A stretch of 64,000 bases of DNA from Caldimonas thermodepolymerans (GTDB lineage: Bacteria; Pseudomonadota; Gammaproteobacteria; Burkholderiales; Burkholderiaceae_C), in the NCBI RefSeq assembly GCF_015476235.1, contig NZ_CP064338.1, positions 310,001 through 374,000 on the forward strand, written 5' to 3'. The notes under the pieces were generated by a model. It did not search any database. It was not told the origin of the DNA and saw nothing but the letters and a program-made list of their open reading frames with translations. Positions 19,966 through 28,440 of this stretch are shown here, in pieces (within the stretch, counting starts at the first letter, position 1; the number at the start of each line of letters is the position of its first letter). A program made the translations under genes and the position numbers.

Positions 19966-20277
19966 ATGGAACGTACTGCTGCATGGATTGCGCTGCTGGT
20001 GTTCGGGGCCTTCTCGGCCTGGGTCGTCTGGGAGGTCGGCTACCTCGCCATCTGGCTGCACCTGTTCGAGGGGGCGGCCGGCTGGCAGGTCGCCTTCGAC
20101 ATCGTCCTGTTCGGGCTGCTGGCGATGGGGTGGATGGCCCACGACGCCGGCCGCCAGGGCCGCACCGTCTGGCCCTACTTGGTGCTGACGCTGGTGGGGG
20201 GCTCGGTCGGGCCGCTGCTGTACCTGGCGCTCGCGCCAGGACGCCGCACGACGCCGGGCGTGGCCCGCGCCGCCTGA
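19966..20277 (+). CDS. DUF2834-like small membrane protein
   Basis: A 103-residue protein with three predicted membrane helices (IALLVFGAFSAWVVWEVGYL; VAFDIVLFGLLAMGW; YLVLTLVGGSVGPLLYLAL) and a basic C-terminal tail. The pattern fits DUF2834 family proteins, whose role is unknown. AAGGAG seven bases upstream confirms ATG 19966. It is divergent from the MmyB-type regulator (134 bp apart), so that regulator may control it. Confidence 0.75.
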   Translation: MERTAAWIALLVFGAFSAWVVWEVGYLAIWLHLFEGAAGWQVAFDIVLFGLLAMGWMAHDAGRQGRTVWPYLVLTLVGGSVGPLLYLALAPGRRTTPGVARAA

Positions 20278-20313
20278 ACCGCCCTGCCGTGCCCGCCGGC
20301 CGGGCGCGGTGCC

Positions 20314-20811
20314 TCAGGCGGCGGGCTGGGGCGGTGCCACCTCGCGGCGCTGGAACATGCCCCAGCCTTCCATCGTCAGCACCACGTCCTCGGTGCCGTC
20401 GGGCCGGCGCGCGATCGCTTCCCACTGGCTGTGCACCAGGCCCACGTGCGGGCGGCTGTTCATCGGCCGCTTGGCCTTGATGGTCATGCGCACGCGCAGC
20501 ACGTCGCCCGGGTAGACGGGCTTGAGCCAGCGCAGGTTGTCCACGCCGGGCGAGCCCAGGCTGGCGGCCTGGAGCAGGTAGCCGTCGCACATCATGCGCA
20601 TGACCATCGCGCAGGTGTGCCAGCCGCTGGCCGCCAGGCGGCCGAACAGCGACTGCTGTGCGGCCGCGTCGTCGAGATGGAACGGCTGGGGATCGAACTG
20701 GCTGGCGAACTGGATCACCTCGTCGCGATCGACGAGCTTGTGGCCGAACTCGGTGACCGAGCCCGGCTCGAAGTCTTCCCAGTACAGCGTCGGGGTGGAA
20801 GAGGCGTTCAT
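20314..20811 (-). CDS. MaoC-family hot-dog dehydratase
   Basis: A 165-residue single hot-dog domain of the MaoC/(R)-specific enoyl-CoA hydratase family, hydrating or dehydrating acyl-CoA thioesters. The catalytic Asp and His lie in FDPQPFHLD, followed by the central helix and ASGWHTCAM. The strand PVYPGDVLRVRMTI is characteristic. A TAGGAT element about 26 bases upstream of ATG 20811 could be the -10 box. It is not in an operon, so its pathway (fatty acid or polyhydroxyalkanoate metabolism) is not shown by context. Confidence 0.88.
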   Translation of the reverse strand: MNASSTPTLYWEDFEPGSVTEFGHKLVDRDEVIQFASQFDPQPFHLDDAAAQQSLFGRLAASGWHTCAMVMRMMCDGYLLQAASLGSPGVDNLRWLKPVYPGDVLRVRMTIKAKRPMNSRPHVGLVHSQWEAIARRPDGTEDVVLTMEGWGMFQRREVAPPQPAA

Positions 20812-21236
20812 CGGGGACCTTGCGGATGTCGGTTTCCCCGATCCTACCGAAGCGGTCGCGACACTGCCGGCACCGGGCGCGCCCGTACGAATTGCCGGTC
20901 GGTTCAGCAGTTCTTGCCGGATGGCAAGCCGAAGCCGTACCCGCCAGGAGCGTGTGCAGCCGGGGGAAGGGTCGCGGCTTCCGGTCGCCGCAGCGGCGGG
21001 TGGCGGGACCGGAAGCCGCCTGGATACAAAAGGCGCCCCGAACCGATACGCCCAAGCTAGGTGAGGGAGGGTCGGAGAGGGAGGAGCGAACCGGTGTTGA
21101 CTCGGGGCACCATCAACCGTCGCCGTACTCCAAGCAACGGGCGTGCCCATGACCCCGACCGGCCGGTGCGCCGTCACCGGCGGTGCGGGACGCCCCCGAT
21201 GCGTCGCGGGGCCGGCCGCCGGCACACTGGCGCGCG
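20812..21236. other. 425-bp intergenic region without a convincing gene
   Basis: This is the longest gene-free stretch of the window, between a leftward MaoC gene and a rightward hydrolase gene. It contains a perfect 13-bp inverted repeat at 20974-21019 and the short hydrolase promoter at its right end. ORFs across it are shadows with no ribosome sites. It shows no tRNA shape and no riboswitch that I recognise. Confidence 0.6.
20974..21019. repeat. 13-bp perfect inverted repeat with inner hairpin
   Basis: GCGGCTTCCGGTC (20974-20986) and GACCGGAAGCCGC (21007-21019) enclose 20 bases, and CGCCG/CGGCG (20986-20998) forms a smaller hairpin at the inner edge. Neither strand has a following T-tract, and both flanking genes point away from it. 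Confidence 0.6.
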
Positions 21237-22103
21237 ATGAACCCGCTTGCCGTCACGCCCGCGTCCACGCTGTCCGAACTTGCCCTGGCCGACGGCACCC
21301 GCCTGGCACTGCGCCACTGGCCGGCGCCGGCTGCGCCCGCGCGCGGCACGGTGCTGCTGGTCCACGGCCTGGGCGAGCACAGCGGCCGCTACGAGCATGT
21401 CGCGCAGTGGCTGCGCGGGCAGGGCTTCCAGGTGGTGGCCTACGACCATCGCGGCCATGGCCGCTCGCAAGGCCCGCGCGGCGGCCTGCGCCGGCCGGAC
21501 GACCTGCTCGAGGACCTCGCCGCGGTGCTCGACCAGGTGCGCGCACAGGCCCCGGCGCCGCTGGTCCTGCTCGGCCACAGCATGGGCGGGCTGGTGGCGG
21601 CGCGCTTCGTCGCCGGCGCCTTGCGGCCGGTGGAGGGGCTGGTGCTGTCCTCGCCGGCGCTGGACCCGGGGCTGTCCGGGCCGCAGCGCGCGCTGCTTGC
21701 GCTGATGCACGCGCTGGCGCCGGACCTGCCGGTGCCCAACGGGCTGCGCGTGCGCGACGTCTCGCACGACGACGCGGTGGTGCAGGCCTACATGGACGAC
21801 CCGCTGGTGCACGCCACGGTCACCGCCAGGCTGGTGCGCTTCATCGTCGACGGCGGCCGCCAGGTCCGCGCACAGGCCGCGCAGTGGCGCGTGCCGACGC
21901 TGCTGATGTGGGCCGGGGCGGACCGCCTGGTCGCGCCGGCGGGCAGCGCGGCATTCGCCGCCCGGGCGCCGGCCGGCGTCGTCGAGGCGCGCTGCTTCGA
22001 GGCGATGCGCCACGAGATCTTCAACGAGCCGGACAACGACGCCGTGTTCGCCTGCCTGCAGCGCTGGCTGGACGCGCGCTTCGGTGCGCCCGGGGCCCAC
22101 TGA
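21237..22103 (+). CDS. alpha/beta hydrolase, lysophospholipase/monoacylglycerol-lipase type
   Basis: A 288-residue hydrolase of the monoacylglycerol lipase (hydrolase_4) group. The oxyanion region is LVHGLGEHSGRYEHVA, the nucleophile is in GHSMGG, the acid is likely in MWAGADRLVAP, and the histidine in MRHEIFNE. Such enzymes cleave monoglycerides or lysophospholipids. A CACACT hexamer at 21223-21228 ends 8 bases before ATG 21237 and would give a leaderless transcript, so I took this ATG rather than one 54 bases upstream. No signal peptide is seen, so it is cytoplasmic or peripheral. Confidence 0.88.
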   Translation: MNPLAVTPASTLSELALADGTRLALRHWPAPAAPARGTVLLVHGLGEHSGRYEHVAQWLRGQGFQVVAYDHRGHGRSQGPRGGLRRPDDLLEDLAAVLDQVRAQAPAPLVLLGHSMGGLVAARFVAGALRPVEGLVLSSPALDPGLSGPQRALLALMHALAPDLPVPNGLRVRDVSHDDAVVQAYMDDPLVHATVTARLVRFIVDGGRQVRAQAAQWRVPTLLMWAGADRLVAPAGSAAFAARAPAGVVEARCFEAMRHEIFNEPDNDAVFACLQRWLDARFGAPGAH

Positions 22104-22191
22104 CGTCGCGGCCTTCGCCGCCGCGCTGCGCACGCGCGCGCCGCGCGGCCTACACTGGTCGGGTTGCCTGCCGATTCCCGAGGAGCCTGTC

Positions 22192-23667
<1,476 letters not shown>

Positions 23668-23676
23668 GCGGGCGCG

Positions 23677-24408
23677 TCAGCGCAGGCCCAGCAGCGCTAG
23701 CGCCGCCAGCGGCGCGGTCTCGGCGCGCAGCACGCGCGGGCCGAGGCTTGCGGCCCGGAAGCCGGCCGTGCGCGCCAGCGCCTCTTCCGCCGGGGCCAGC
23801 CCGCCCTCCGGGCCGCTGAGGAACACCGCGCGCGCGCCCACCGGCAGCGCGGCGAGCGGCTGCGCGTCCTGCAGGCTCAGCACCGCGCGCAGTTCGTCGT
23901 CCGCTGCCGCGGGCAACGCCTCGCACCAGGCGCGCAGCGGCTGCACCGGCGCGATCACCGGCACGCGGGTGCGCCCGCACTGCTCGCTCGCGCTGATCGC
24001 CACGCCGCTCCAGTGCGCCACCTTCTTCCCGGCGCGCTCGCCCGCCAGGCGCAGCACCGAGCGCTCGCACACCAGCGGCTGGATGGTGGCGACGCCCAGC
24101 TCGGTGGCCTTCTCGACCAGCCAGTCCATGCGGTCGTTGGCCGGCATGCCGACCGCCAGCGTCACCGCCACCGGCAACTCCCGGTCCGCCGGGTCGTGCT
24201 GCAGCACCTGCGCGTCCACGTCGCTGCGGCCCATGCGCACGATGCGTGCGGCCCATTCGCCGCCGTCGCCGTTGAACAGCGTCACCGCGTCGCCCGGCTG
24301 CAGGCGCAGCACCTGGGCATGGCGGCTCGGGCCGGGCGGCAGCGTGAGGGTGAGGCCGGCGGCCAGCGGGGCGGGGACGTACAGGCGGGGCGCGGTGCGG
24401 TTCGACAT
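23677..24408 (-). CDS. rsmE: 16S rRNA (uracil1498-N3)-methyltransferase RsmE
   Basis: A 243-residue SPOUT methyltransferase that methylates U1498 of 16S rRNA using S-adenosylmethionine. A PUA-like N-terminal domain (LRLQPGDAVTLFNGDGG) precedes the knotted catalytic domain with EKATELGV, SEQCGRTRVP, FLSGPEGGL and the C-terminal LGPRVLRAETAPLAAL. All are diagnostic. A CACACT hexamer (24416-24421, minus strand) ends 7 bases before the ATG, pointing to a leaderless mRNA. It shares a short divergent region containing a perfect dyad with the AlkC-like gene. Confidence 0.95.
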   Translation of the reverse strand: MSNRTAPRLYVPAPLAAGLTLTLPPGPSRHAQVLRLQPGDAVTLFNGDGGEWAARIVRMGRSDVDAQVLQHDPADRELPVAVTLAVGMPANDRMDWLVEKATELGVATIQPLVCERSVLRLAGERAGKKVAHWSGVAISASEQCGRTRVPVIAPVQPLRAWCEALPAAADDELRAVLSLQDAQPLAALPVGARAVFLSGPEGGLAPAEEALARTAGFRAASLGPRVLRAETAPLAALALLGLR

Positions 24409-24445
24409 GGCGCGCAGTGTGCCTGAACGCTGCGCCGTCCGCGCG

Positions 24446-24468
24446 CTGCTGACACGCGTTGTCAGCAG
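24446..24468. promoter_or_regulatory. perfect 9-bp dyad between rsmE and the AlkC-like gene
   Basis: CTGCTGACA and TGTCAGCAG are separated by CGCGT. The 23-bp dyad sits in the 80-bp divergent region, 8 bp from the candidate -10 box of the AlkC-like gene and 25 bp from that of rsmE, where a repressor could act on both. Confidence 0.5.
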
Positions 24469-24488
24469 GCTGTGCCACGATGCGGGCC

Positions 24489-25628
24489 ATGAAGGAGGCC
24501 CCTGCCGCGCCGCTGCTGAAGGACGGTTTCGACGCCGCCACCGTGCGCGCGATCGCCGAGGCGGTCGCGGCGGCGCATCCCGGCTTCGCGGCCGACCGCT
24601 TCACGGCGCACTGCCTGGACGGGTTCGCGGCCCTGAGCCTGATGGCGCGGGTGCACCGCGTCGCGCAGGCGTTGCACGCGCACCTTGCGCTGCCGTTCGG
24701 GCCGGCGGTCGCGGTGCTGCGGCAGGCGATGGGCGAGCCCGGGCCGTCGCGCCGCGCGCCCGAGGGCATCACCGTGTTCCGCCACGCGCCGTACCTGCAG
24801 TTCGTCGCCGAGGCGGGCCTGGGCGAACCGGAGGCAGCGCTCGACGCGCTGGAATGGATGACGCGCCACTTCACCGGCGAGTTCGCGATCCGCCCTTTCC
24901 TGCAGCACCACCTGGAGCGCACGCTGGCGCGCATGCAGCGCTGGTGCGCCCATCCCGACGCGCGGGTGCGGCGCCTGGCGAGCGAAGGCGCGCGCCCGCT
25001 GCTGCCCTGGGGGCGGCGCGTGGCGCAGCTGATCGCGCAGCCGGCGCTGACCGTGCCGCTGATCGACGCGCTGGCCGGCGACCCGGACGAGGTGGTGCGC
25101 CGCTCGGCCGCCAACCACCTGAACGACCTCAGCCGCCTCGATGCCGCGCTGGCGCTCGAGGTGGCGCGCCGCTGGCAGGCCCGTGCACTGCCCGACGGCG
25201 GGCGCACCCTGCAGCGGGCGCTGCGCACGCTGGTCAAGCAGGGCCGCCCCGAGGCGCTGGCGCTGCTCGGCTACGCGGTCGATGCGCCCTTCGTGCTGGA
25301 GGAGTTCGAGCTGGACCGCCGCGAGGTGCCGATCGGCGGACGGCTGGTGCTGTGCTTTGCCCTGCGCTGCGCGCCGGGGCGCGGCGGGCGGGCCTGCGTG
25401 GACTATGCGATCGGCTATGCGAGCGGCAACGGCCGGCCGCGCCGCAAGGTGTTCAAGGGCACGGTGCGCGAGCTGCCGGGCGGCGCGGTGCAGCGGTTCG
25501 CGTTCGCGCGCGACTTCGTCGTGCGCAGCACGCGCCGGCTGTACTCCGGGGCGCACCGCGCCGAGGTGCTGGTCAACGGCCGGGTGCTGGGGGCGCTCGA
25601 CTTCGAGCTGACCGACGGCGGCGCCTGA
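24489..25628 (+). CDS. DNA alkylation repair protein (AlkC/AlkD superfamily)
   Basis: A 379-residue protein built from HEAT-like helical repeats over residues 1-270 (LLKDGFDAATVRAIAEAVA, EWMTRHFTGEFAIRPFLQHH, DPDEVVRRSAANHLNDLSR). This is the fold of AlkC/AlkD DNA glycosylases, which remove 3-methyladenine and similar alkylated bases. The last ~100 residues (VLEEFELDRREVPIGGRLVL onward) are a beta-sandwich resembling the Ig-like domain of AlkC subtypes. A CACGAT hexamer ends 7 bases before ATG 24489, consistent with a leaderless message; an ATG three codons upstream overlaps it. Ada-type regulators are not nearby. Confidence 0.82.
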   Translation: MKEAPAAPLLKDGFDAATVRAIAEAVAAAHPGFAADRFTAHCLDGFAALSLMARVHRVAQALHAHLALPFGPAVAVLRQAMGEPGPSRRAPEGITVFRHAPYLQFVAEAGLGEPEAALDALEWMTRHFTGEFAIRPFLQHHLERTLARMQRWCAHPDARVRRLASEGARPLLPWGRRVAQLIAQPALTVPLIDALAGDPDEVVRRSAANHLNDLSRLDAALALEVARRWQARALPDGGRTLQRALRTLVKQGRPEALALLGYAVDAPFVLEEFELDRREVPIGGRLVLCFALRCAPGRGGRACVDYAIGYASGNGRPRRKVFKGTVRELPGGAVQRFAFARDFVVRSTRRLYSGAHRAEVLVNGRVLGALDFELTDGGA

Positions 25629-25652
25629 ACCGGCGCGGTGCCCATGAACGAA

Positions 25653-25675
25653 ACAACCCGCCGCAGGCGGGTTGT
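25653..25675. terminator. bidirectional terminator
   Basis: ACAACCCGCC and GGCGGGTTGT with a GCA loop lie between the convergent AlkC-like and DUF4148 genes. T-rich bases follow on the minus strand (TTCGTTC), and a weaker TCTTCC on the plus strand. Confidence 0.8.
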
Positions 25676-25723
25676 CTTCCAGGGGGCTTGCGGCCGGCGT
25701 ACCGGCCGCGGCATCGTGCGGGA

Positions 25724-26050
25724 TCAGCCGCCGATGTTGTATTCGTCGACGACGTTCGAGCGGCGACGCTCCTGCATGGCCTTGATCGCTTCCTCGCGCA
25801 CTTCGGCGCGAGTGCGGCCGGGCTGGGCGCTGCGGTCGGCCGGGAAGTAGGTCGCTTCGCCGGCGAACACGGCCTGGCGGCCACCCTGCTTCAGCGCTTC
25901 GGCCAGTTCGGCCTTGACCTGCTCGCGGGTCTTGGTCGAGACGATGCTGTCGGCGATCGAGACGTCGTCCTTGGTGGCTTCCTGTGCATAGGCACCGGCC
26001 ACGGCGAAGGCGGACAGGGCAGCGACGGTGAGGGTCTTCTTGATGTTCAT
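25724..26050 (-). CDS. DUF4148 exported protein
   Basis: A 108-residue small secreted protein. A signal peptide (MNIKKTLTVAALSAFAVAGAYA) is followed by a charged mature part with LTRAEV-like repeats typical of DUF4148 (REQVKAELAEALKQG and GRTRAEVREEAIKAM). These proteins are abundant in Burkholderiales, and their function is unknown. GAGCAAC upstream supports ATG 26050. The gene is divergent from a LysR regulator; a candidate -10 (TACAGT, 26153-26158 on the minus strand) overlaps an inverted repeat, suggesting LysR control. Confidence 0.85.
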   Translation of the reverse strand: MNIKKTLTVAALSAFAVAGAYAQEATKDDVSIADSIVSTKTREQVKAELAEALKQGGRQAVFAGEATYFPADRSAQPGRTRAEVREEAIKAMQERRRSNVVDEYNIGG

Positions 26051-26157
26051 TTGTTGCTCCAGAACTTCGAGTGGACGATCCGGACGGTGGCGAGGCCGCC
26101 ATCCGCGTCGGTGAGTCACGCGCTTCGGTTCGTCGGGCTCATCGATGGCTCCACTGT

Positions 26158-26170
26158 AGGGGTTTACCCT
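26158..26170. promoter_or_regulatory. candidate LysR operator AGGG-N5-CCCT
   Basis: AGGGGTTTACCCT is an interrupted palindrome in the divergent region between the DUF4148 and LysR genes. It touches the predicted DUF4148 -10 box, the place where a LysR protein could regulate both genes. Confidence 0.4.
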
Positions 26171-26236
26171 GATTGGAAAAATCGCGTTCCGGTCAACGGA
26201 TAATTGCAGTTTCAGCAACAAACCTCAGGGGGAGCG

Positions 26237-27232
26237 ATGGATCGACTGCATTCGATGCGCGTCTTCGCGAAGGTGATCGAGGAAGGCAGCTTTGCCGGGG
26301 CCGCGCGGGCGCTGGACCTGTCCGCGGCGGTCGTGACGCGGCTGGTGGCCGACCTGGAGGCCCACCTCGGGGTGCGGCTGATCCAGCGCACCACGCGCCG
26401 GCTGGCGCTGACGGCGGTCGGCGAGACCTACCTGGAGCGGGTGCGGCAGATCCTGTCGGACATCGACGAGGCCGAGGCGCTGGCCAGTGCCTCGGTCAAC
26501 GACCCCAAGGGCCACCTGCGCGTGCTGGTGCCGGCCTCGTTCGCGGTGCACCAGCTGGCCAAGCACCTGCCGGCGTTCCGCGAGCAGTACCCGCGGGTGA
26601 CGCTGGACATCGCGGCGGCGGGCATGATCGACACGGCCGACGAGGCCTACGACGTGTCCATCCTCATCGTCGGCCCGCGCCCGCTGAGCGGCGACTTCGT
26701 CGCGCGACGCCTGGCGGTCAGCGAGGCGGTGACCTGCGCCGCGCCGGAGTACCTGAAGCGCTACGGCCGCCCGCAGCGGCCCGAGGAGCTGGTGCGCCAC
26801 GAATGCCTGGTGCCGGACCTGCCGAACACCCCGCGCCTGTGGCGCTTCCAGCGCGGCGCCGAGGGCCAGGCCTCGCCCGAGACGGTGGAGATCGAGCCGC
26901 GCGCGACGCTGACCGCCTCGCACGTGGGCACGCTGCGCGCGGCCGCGTTCGCGGGGCTGGGCATCGTCGCGCTGCCCTCGTTCATGGTGGACGACGCGCT
27001 GCGCGAGGGGGCGCTGGAGCGCATCCTGCCCGACTGGCGCATCGTGACGCTGACCATCTATGCCGCGATGCCCAGCCGCAAGTACGTGCCGGCGCGCACG
27101 CGGGCCTTCATGGATTTCCTGGTGCAGGCCTTCGGCGCCAGCGAGCACGACCCCTGGCTGGCTGCGGCCGGCTGCGAGACCGCGCTGCCCGCCCCGGGCG
27201 CCGCGTCGGCGCCGGGCCGGGCGGCGGCCTGA
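26237..27232 (+). CDS. LysR-family transcriptional regulator
   Basis: A 331-residue regulator of the CrgA-like LysR group. The HTH (MRVFAKVIEEGSFAGAARAL, SAAVVTRLVADLEAHLGVRL, then QRTTRRLALT) is followed by a substrate-binding domain in which VSILIVGPRPLSGDFVARRL is typical. ATG 26237 is preceded by GGGGGAG. The C-terminal tail of about 25 Ala/Pro-rich residues is longer than usual. It is divergent from the DUF4148 gene and converges on amgK. Effector and regulon are unknown. Confidence 0.88.
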   Translation: MDRLHSMRVFAKVIEEGSFAGAARALDLSAAVVTRLVADLEAHLGVRLIQRTTRRLALTAVGETYLERVRQILSDIDEAEALASASVNDPKGHLRVLVPASFAVHQLAKHLPAFREQYPRVTLDIAAAGMIDTADEAYDVSILIVGPRPLSGDFVARRLAVSEAVTCAAPEYLKRYGRPQRPEELVRHECLVPDLPNTPRLWRFQRGAEGQASPETVEIEPRATLTASHVGTLRAAAFAGLGIVALPSFMVDDALREGALERILPDWRIVTLTIYAAMPSRKYVPARTRAFMDFLVQAFGASEHDPWLAAAGCETALPAPGAASAPGRAAA

Positions 27233-27241
27233 GGCGCCGGC

Positions 27242-28282
27242 TCAGAAGGTGTAGCCGACCTGCGGCTCCTGCCCGACCAGGCGCTCGAGCAGGCGCGCCA
27301 GCGGCGTCAGCACGCTGTAGCGGGTCGCCACCCGGTGGGCGTAGCGCCACACCAGCGGCAGGTCCTTGAGGTAGCCGTCCTTGCCGTCGCGGTAGTTGAG
27401 GCGGCAGAAGATGCCCAGCACCTTGAGGTGGCGCTGCAGCCCCATCCATTCGAAGTCGCGCCAGAACTCGCCGAAGTCGGCCGCCACCGGCAGGCCGGCC
27501 TTGCGCGCCTTCTCCCAGTAGCGCACCGCCCAGTCGATCTGCTGCTCTTCCTCCCACTCGATGTAGGCGTCGCGCAGCAGCGAGACCAGGTCGTAGGTGA
27601 TCGGGCCCCACACCGCGTCCTGGAAGTCGAGGATGCCGGGGTTCTCCGGCGAGCCGACCGGGCCGCTGACCATCAGGTTGCGCGAGTGGTAGTCGCGGTG
27701 CACCAGCACGCGCGGCTGCGCCAGGCACACGCGCAGGATCAGCGCGAAGCTGCGCTGCAGCTGCTCCTGCTCCCGGGCGCTCAGCTGCAGGCCGCTGTGG
27801 CGGTTGATGTACCAATCGGGAAACAGCTGCAGCTCGCGCGTGAGCAGGGCCTCGTCGTAGGGCGGCACCTCGTGCTCCGCGTCGATCTGCTGCATGCGCA
27901 CCAGCGCGCTGGTGGCGTCGTCGTACAGGCCCGGGGCGCTGCCGGCGTCGAGCTGCGCCAGGTAGGTCGTCGAGCCCAGGTCCGACAGCAGCATGAAGCC
28001 CGCGGCCTCGTCCCACTCGAGCACCTGCGGCGCGTTCAGCCCCGCGCCGCGCAGCAGGCCGGCCACCTTCACGAAGGGGCGGCAGTCCTCGTGCGCGGGC
28101 GGCGCGTCCATCACGATGTAGCTGCGCGTGCCGCCGTCGACGCGGAAGTAGCGGCGAAAGCTCGCGTCGGCGCTGGCGCTGCGCACCGATTGCGGGTCGA
28201 TGCCGTGGCGGCCCAGGCGGGCGATCCAGTGTTCGAAGGCGGCCCGGCGGCGGTCGTCGGCCCAGGTGATCGTGGACGTCAT
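27242..28282 (-). CDS. amgK: N-acetylmuramate/N-acetylglucosamine anomeric kinase AmgK
   Basis: A 346-residue phosphotransferase of the APH fold. The Brenner motif VLVHRDYHSRNLM carries the catalytic Asp and metal-binding Asn, and GILDFQDAVWG the second metal Asp. Together with position next to lptD this identifies AmgK, which phosphorylates recovered MurNAc or GlcNAc at C1 in the recycling bypass to UDP-MurNAc. In pseudomonads murU follows amgK; here the next gene is a convergent LysR gene, so MurU must be encoded elsewhere. ATG 28282 is chosen because conservation starts there. Confidence 0.9.
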   Translation of the reverse strand: MTSTITWADDRRRAAFEHWIARLGRHGIDPQSVRSASADASFRRYFRVDGGTRSYIVMDAPPAHEDCRPFVKVAGLLRGAGLNAPQVLEWDEAAGFMLLSDLGSTTYLAQLDAGSAPGLYDDATSALVRMQQIDAEHEVPPYDEALLTRELQLFPDWYINRHSGLQLSAREQEQLQRSFALILRVCLAQPRVLVHRDYHSRNLMVSGPVGSPENPGILDFQDAVWGPITYDLVSLLRDAYIEWEEEQQIDWAVRYWEKARKAGLPVAADFGEFWRDFEWMGLQRHLKVLGIFCRLNYRDGKDGYLKDLPLVWRYAHRVATRYSVLTPLARLLERLVGQEPQVGYTF

Positions 28283-28440
28283 CTCGAGAAGGCGATGGCG
28301 GGAAGGGGGACTCACATCGCGCAACCCCGTTGCGCGGGCGCCTGCGGTCGGCGCCGGGTGAGGCTCGTGGAATAATCGACGATTCTACAAACCCGCCTTG
28401 CAGGCGGTTCCGTTGTCCTCCCTCCCGTTGCCACCGCACC

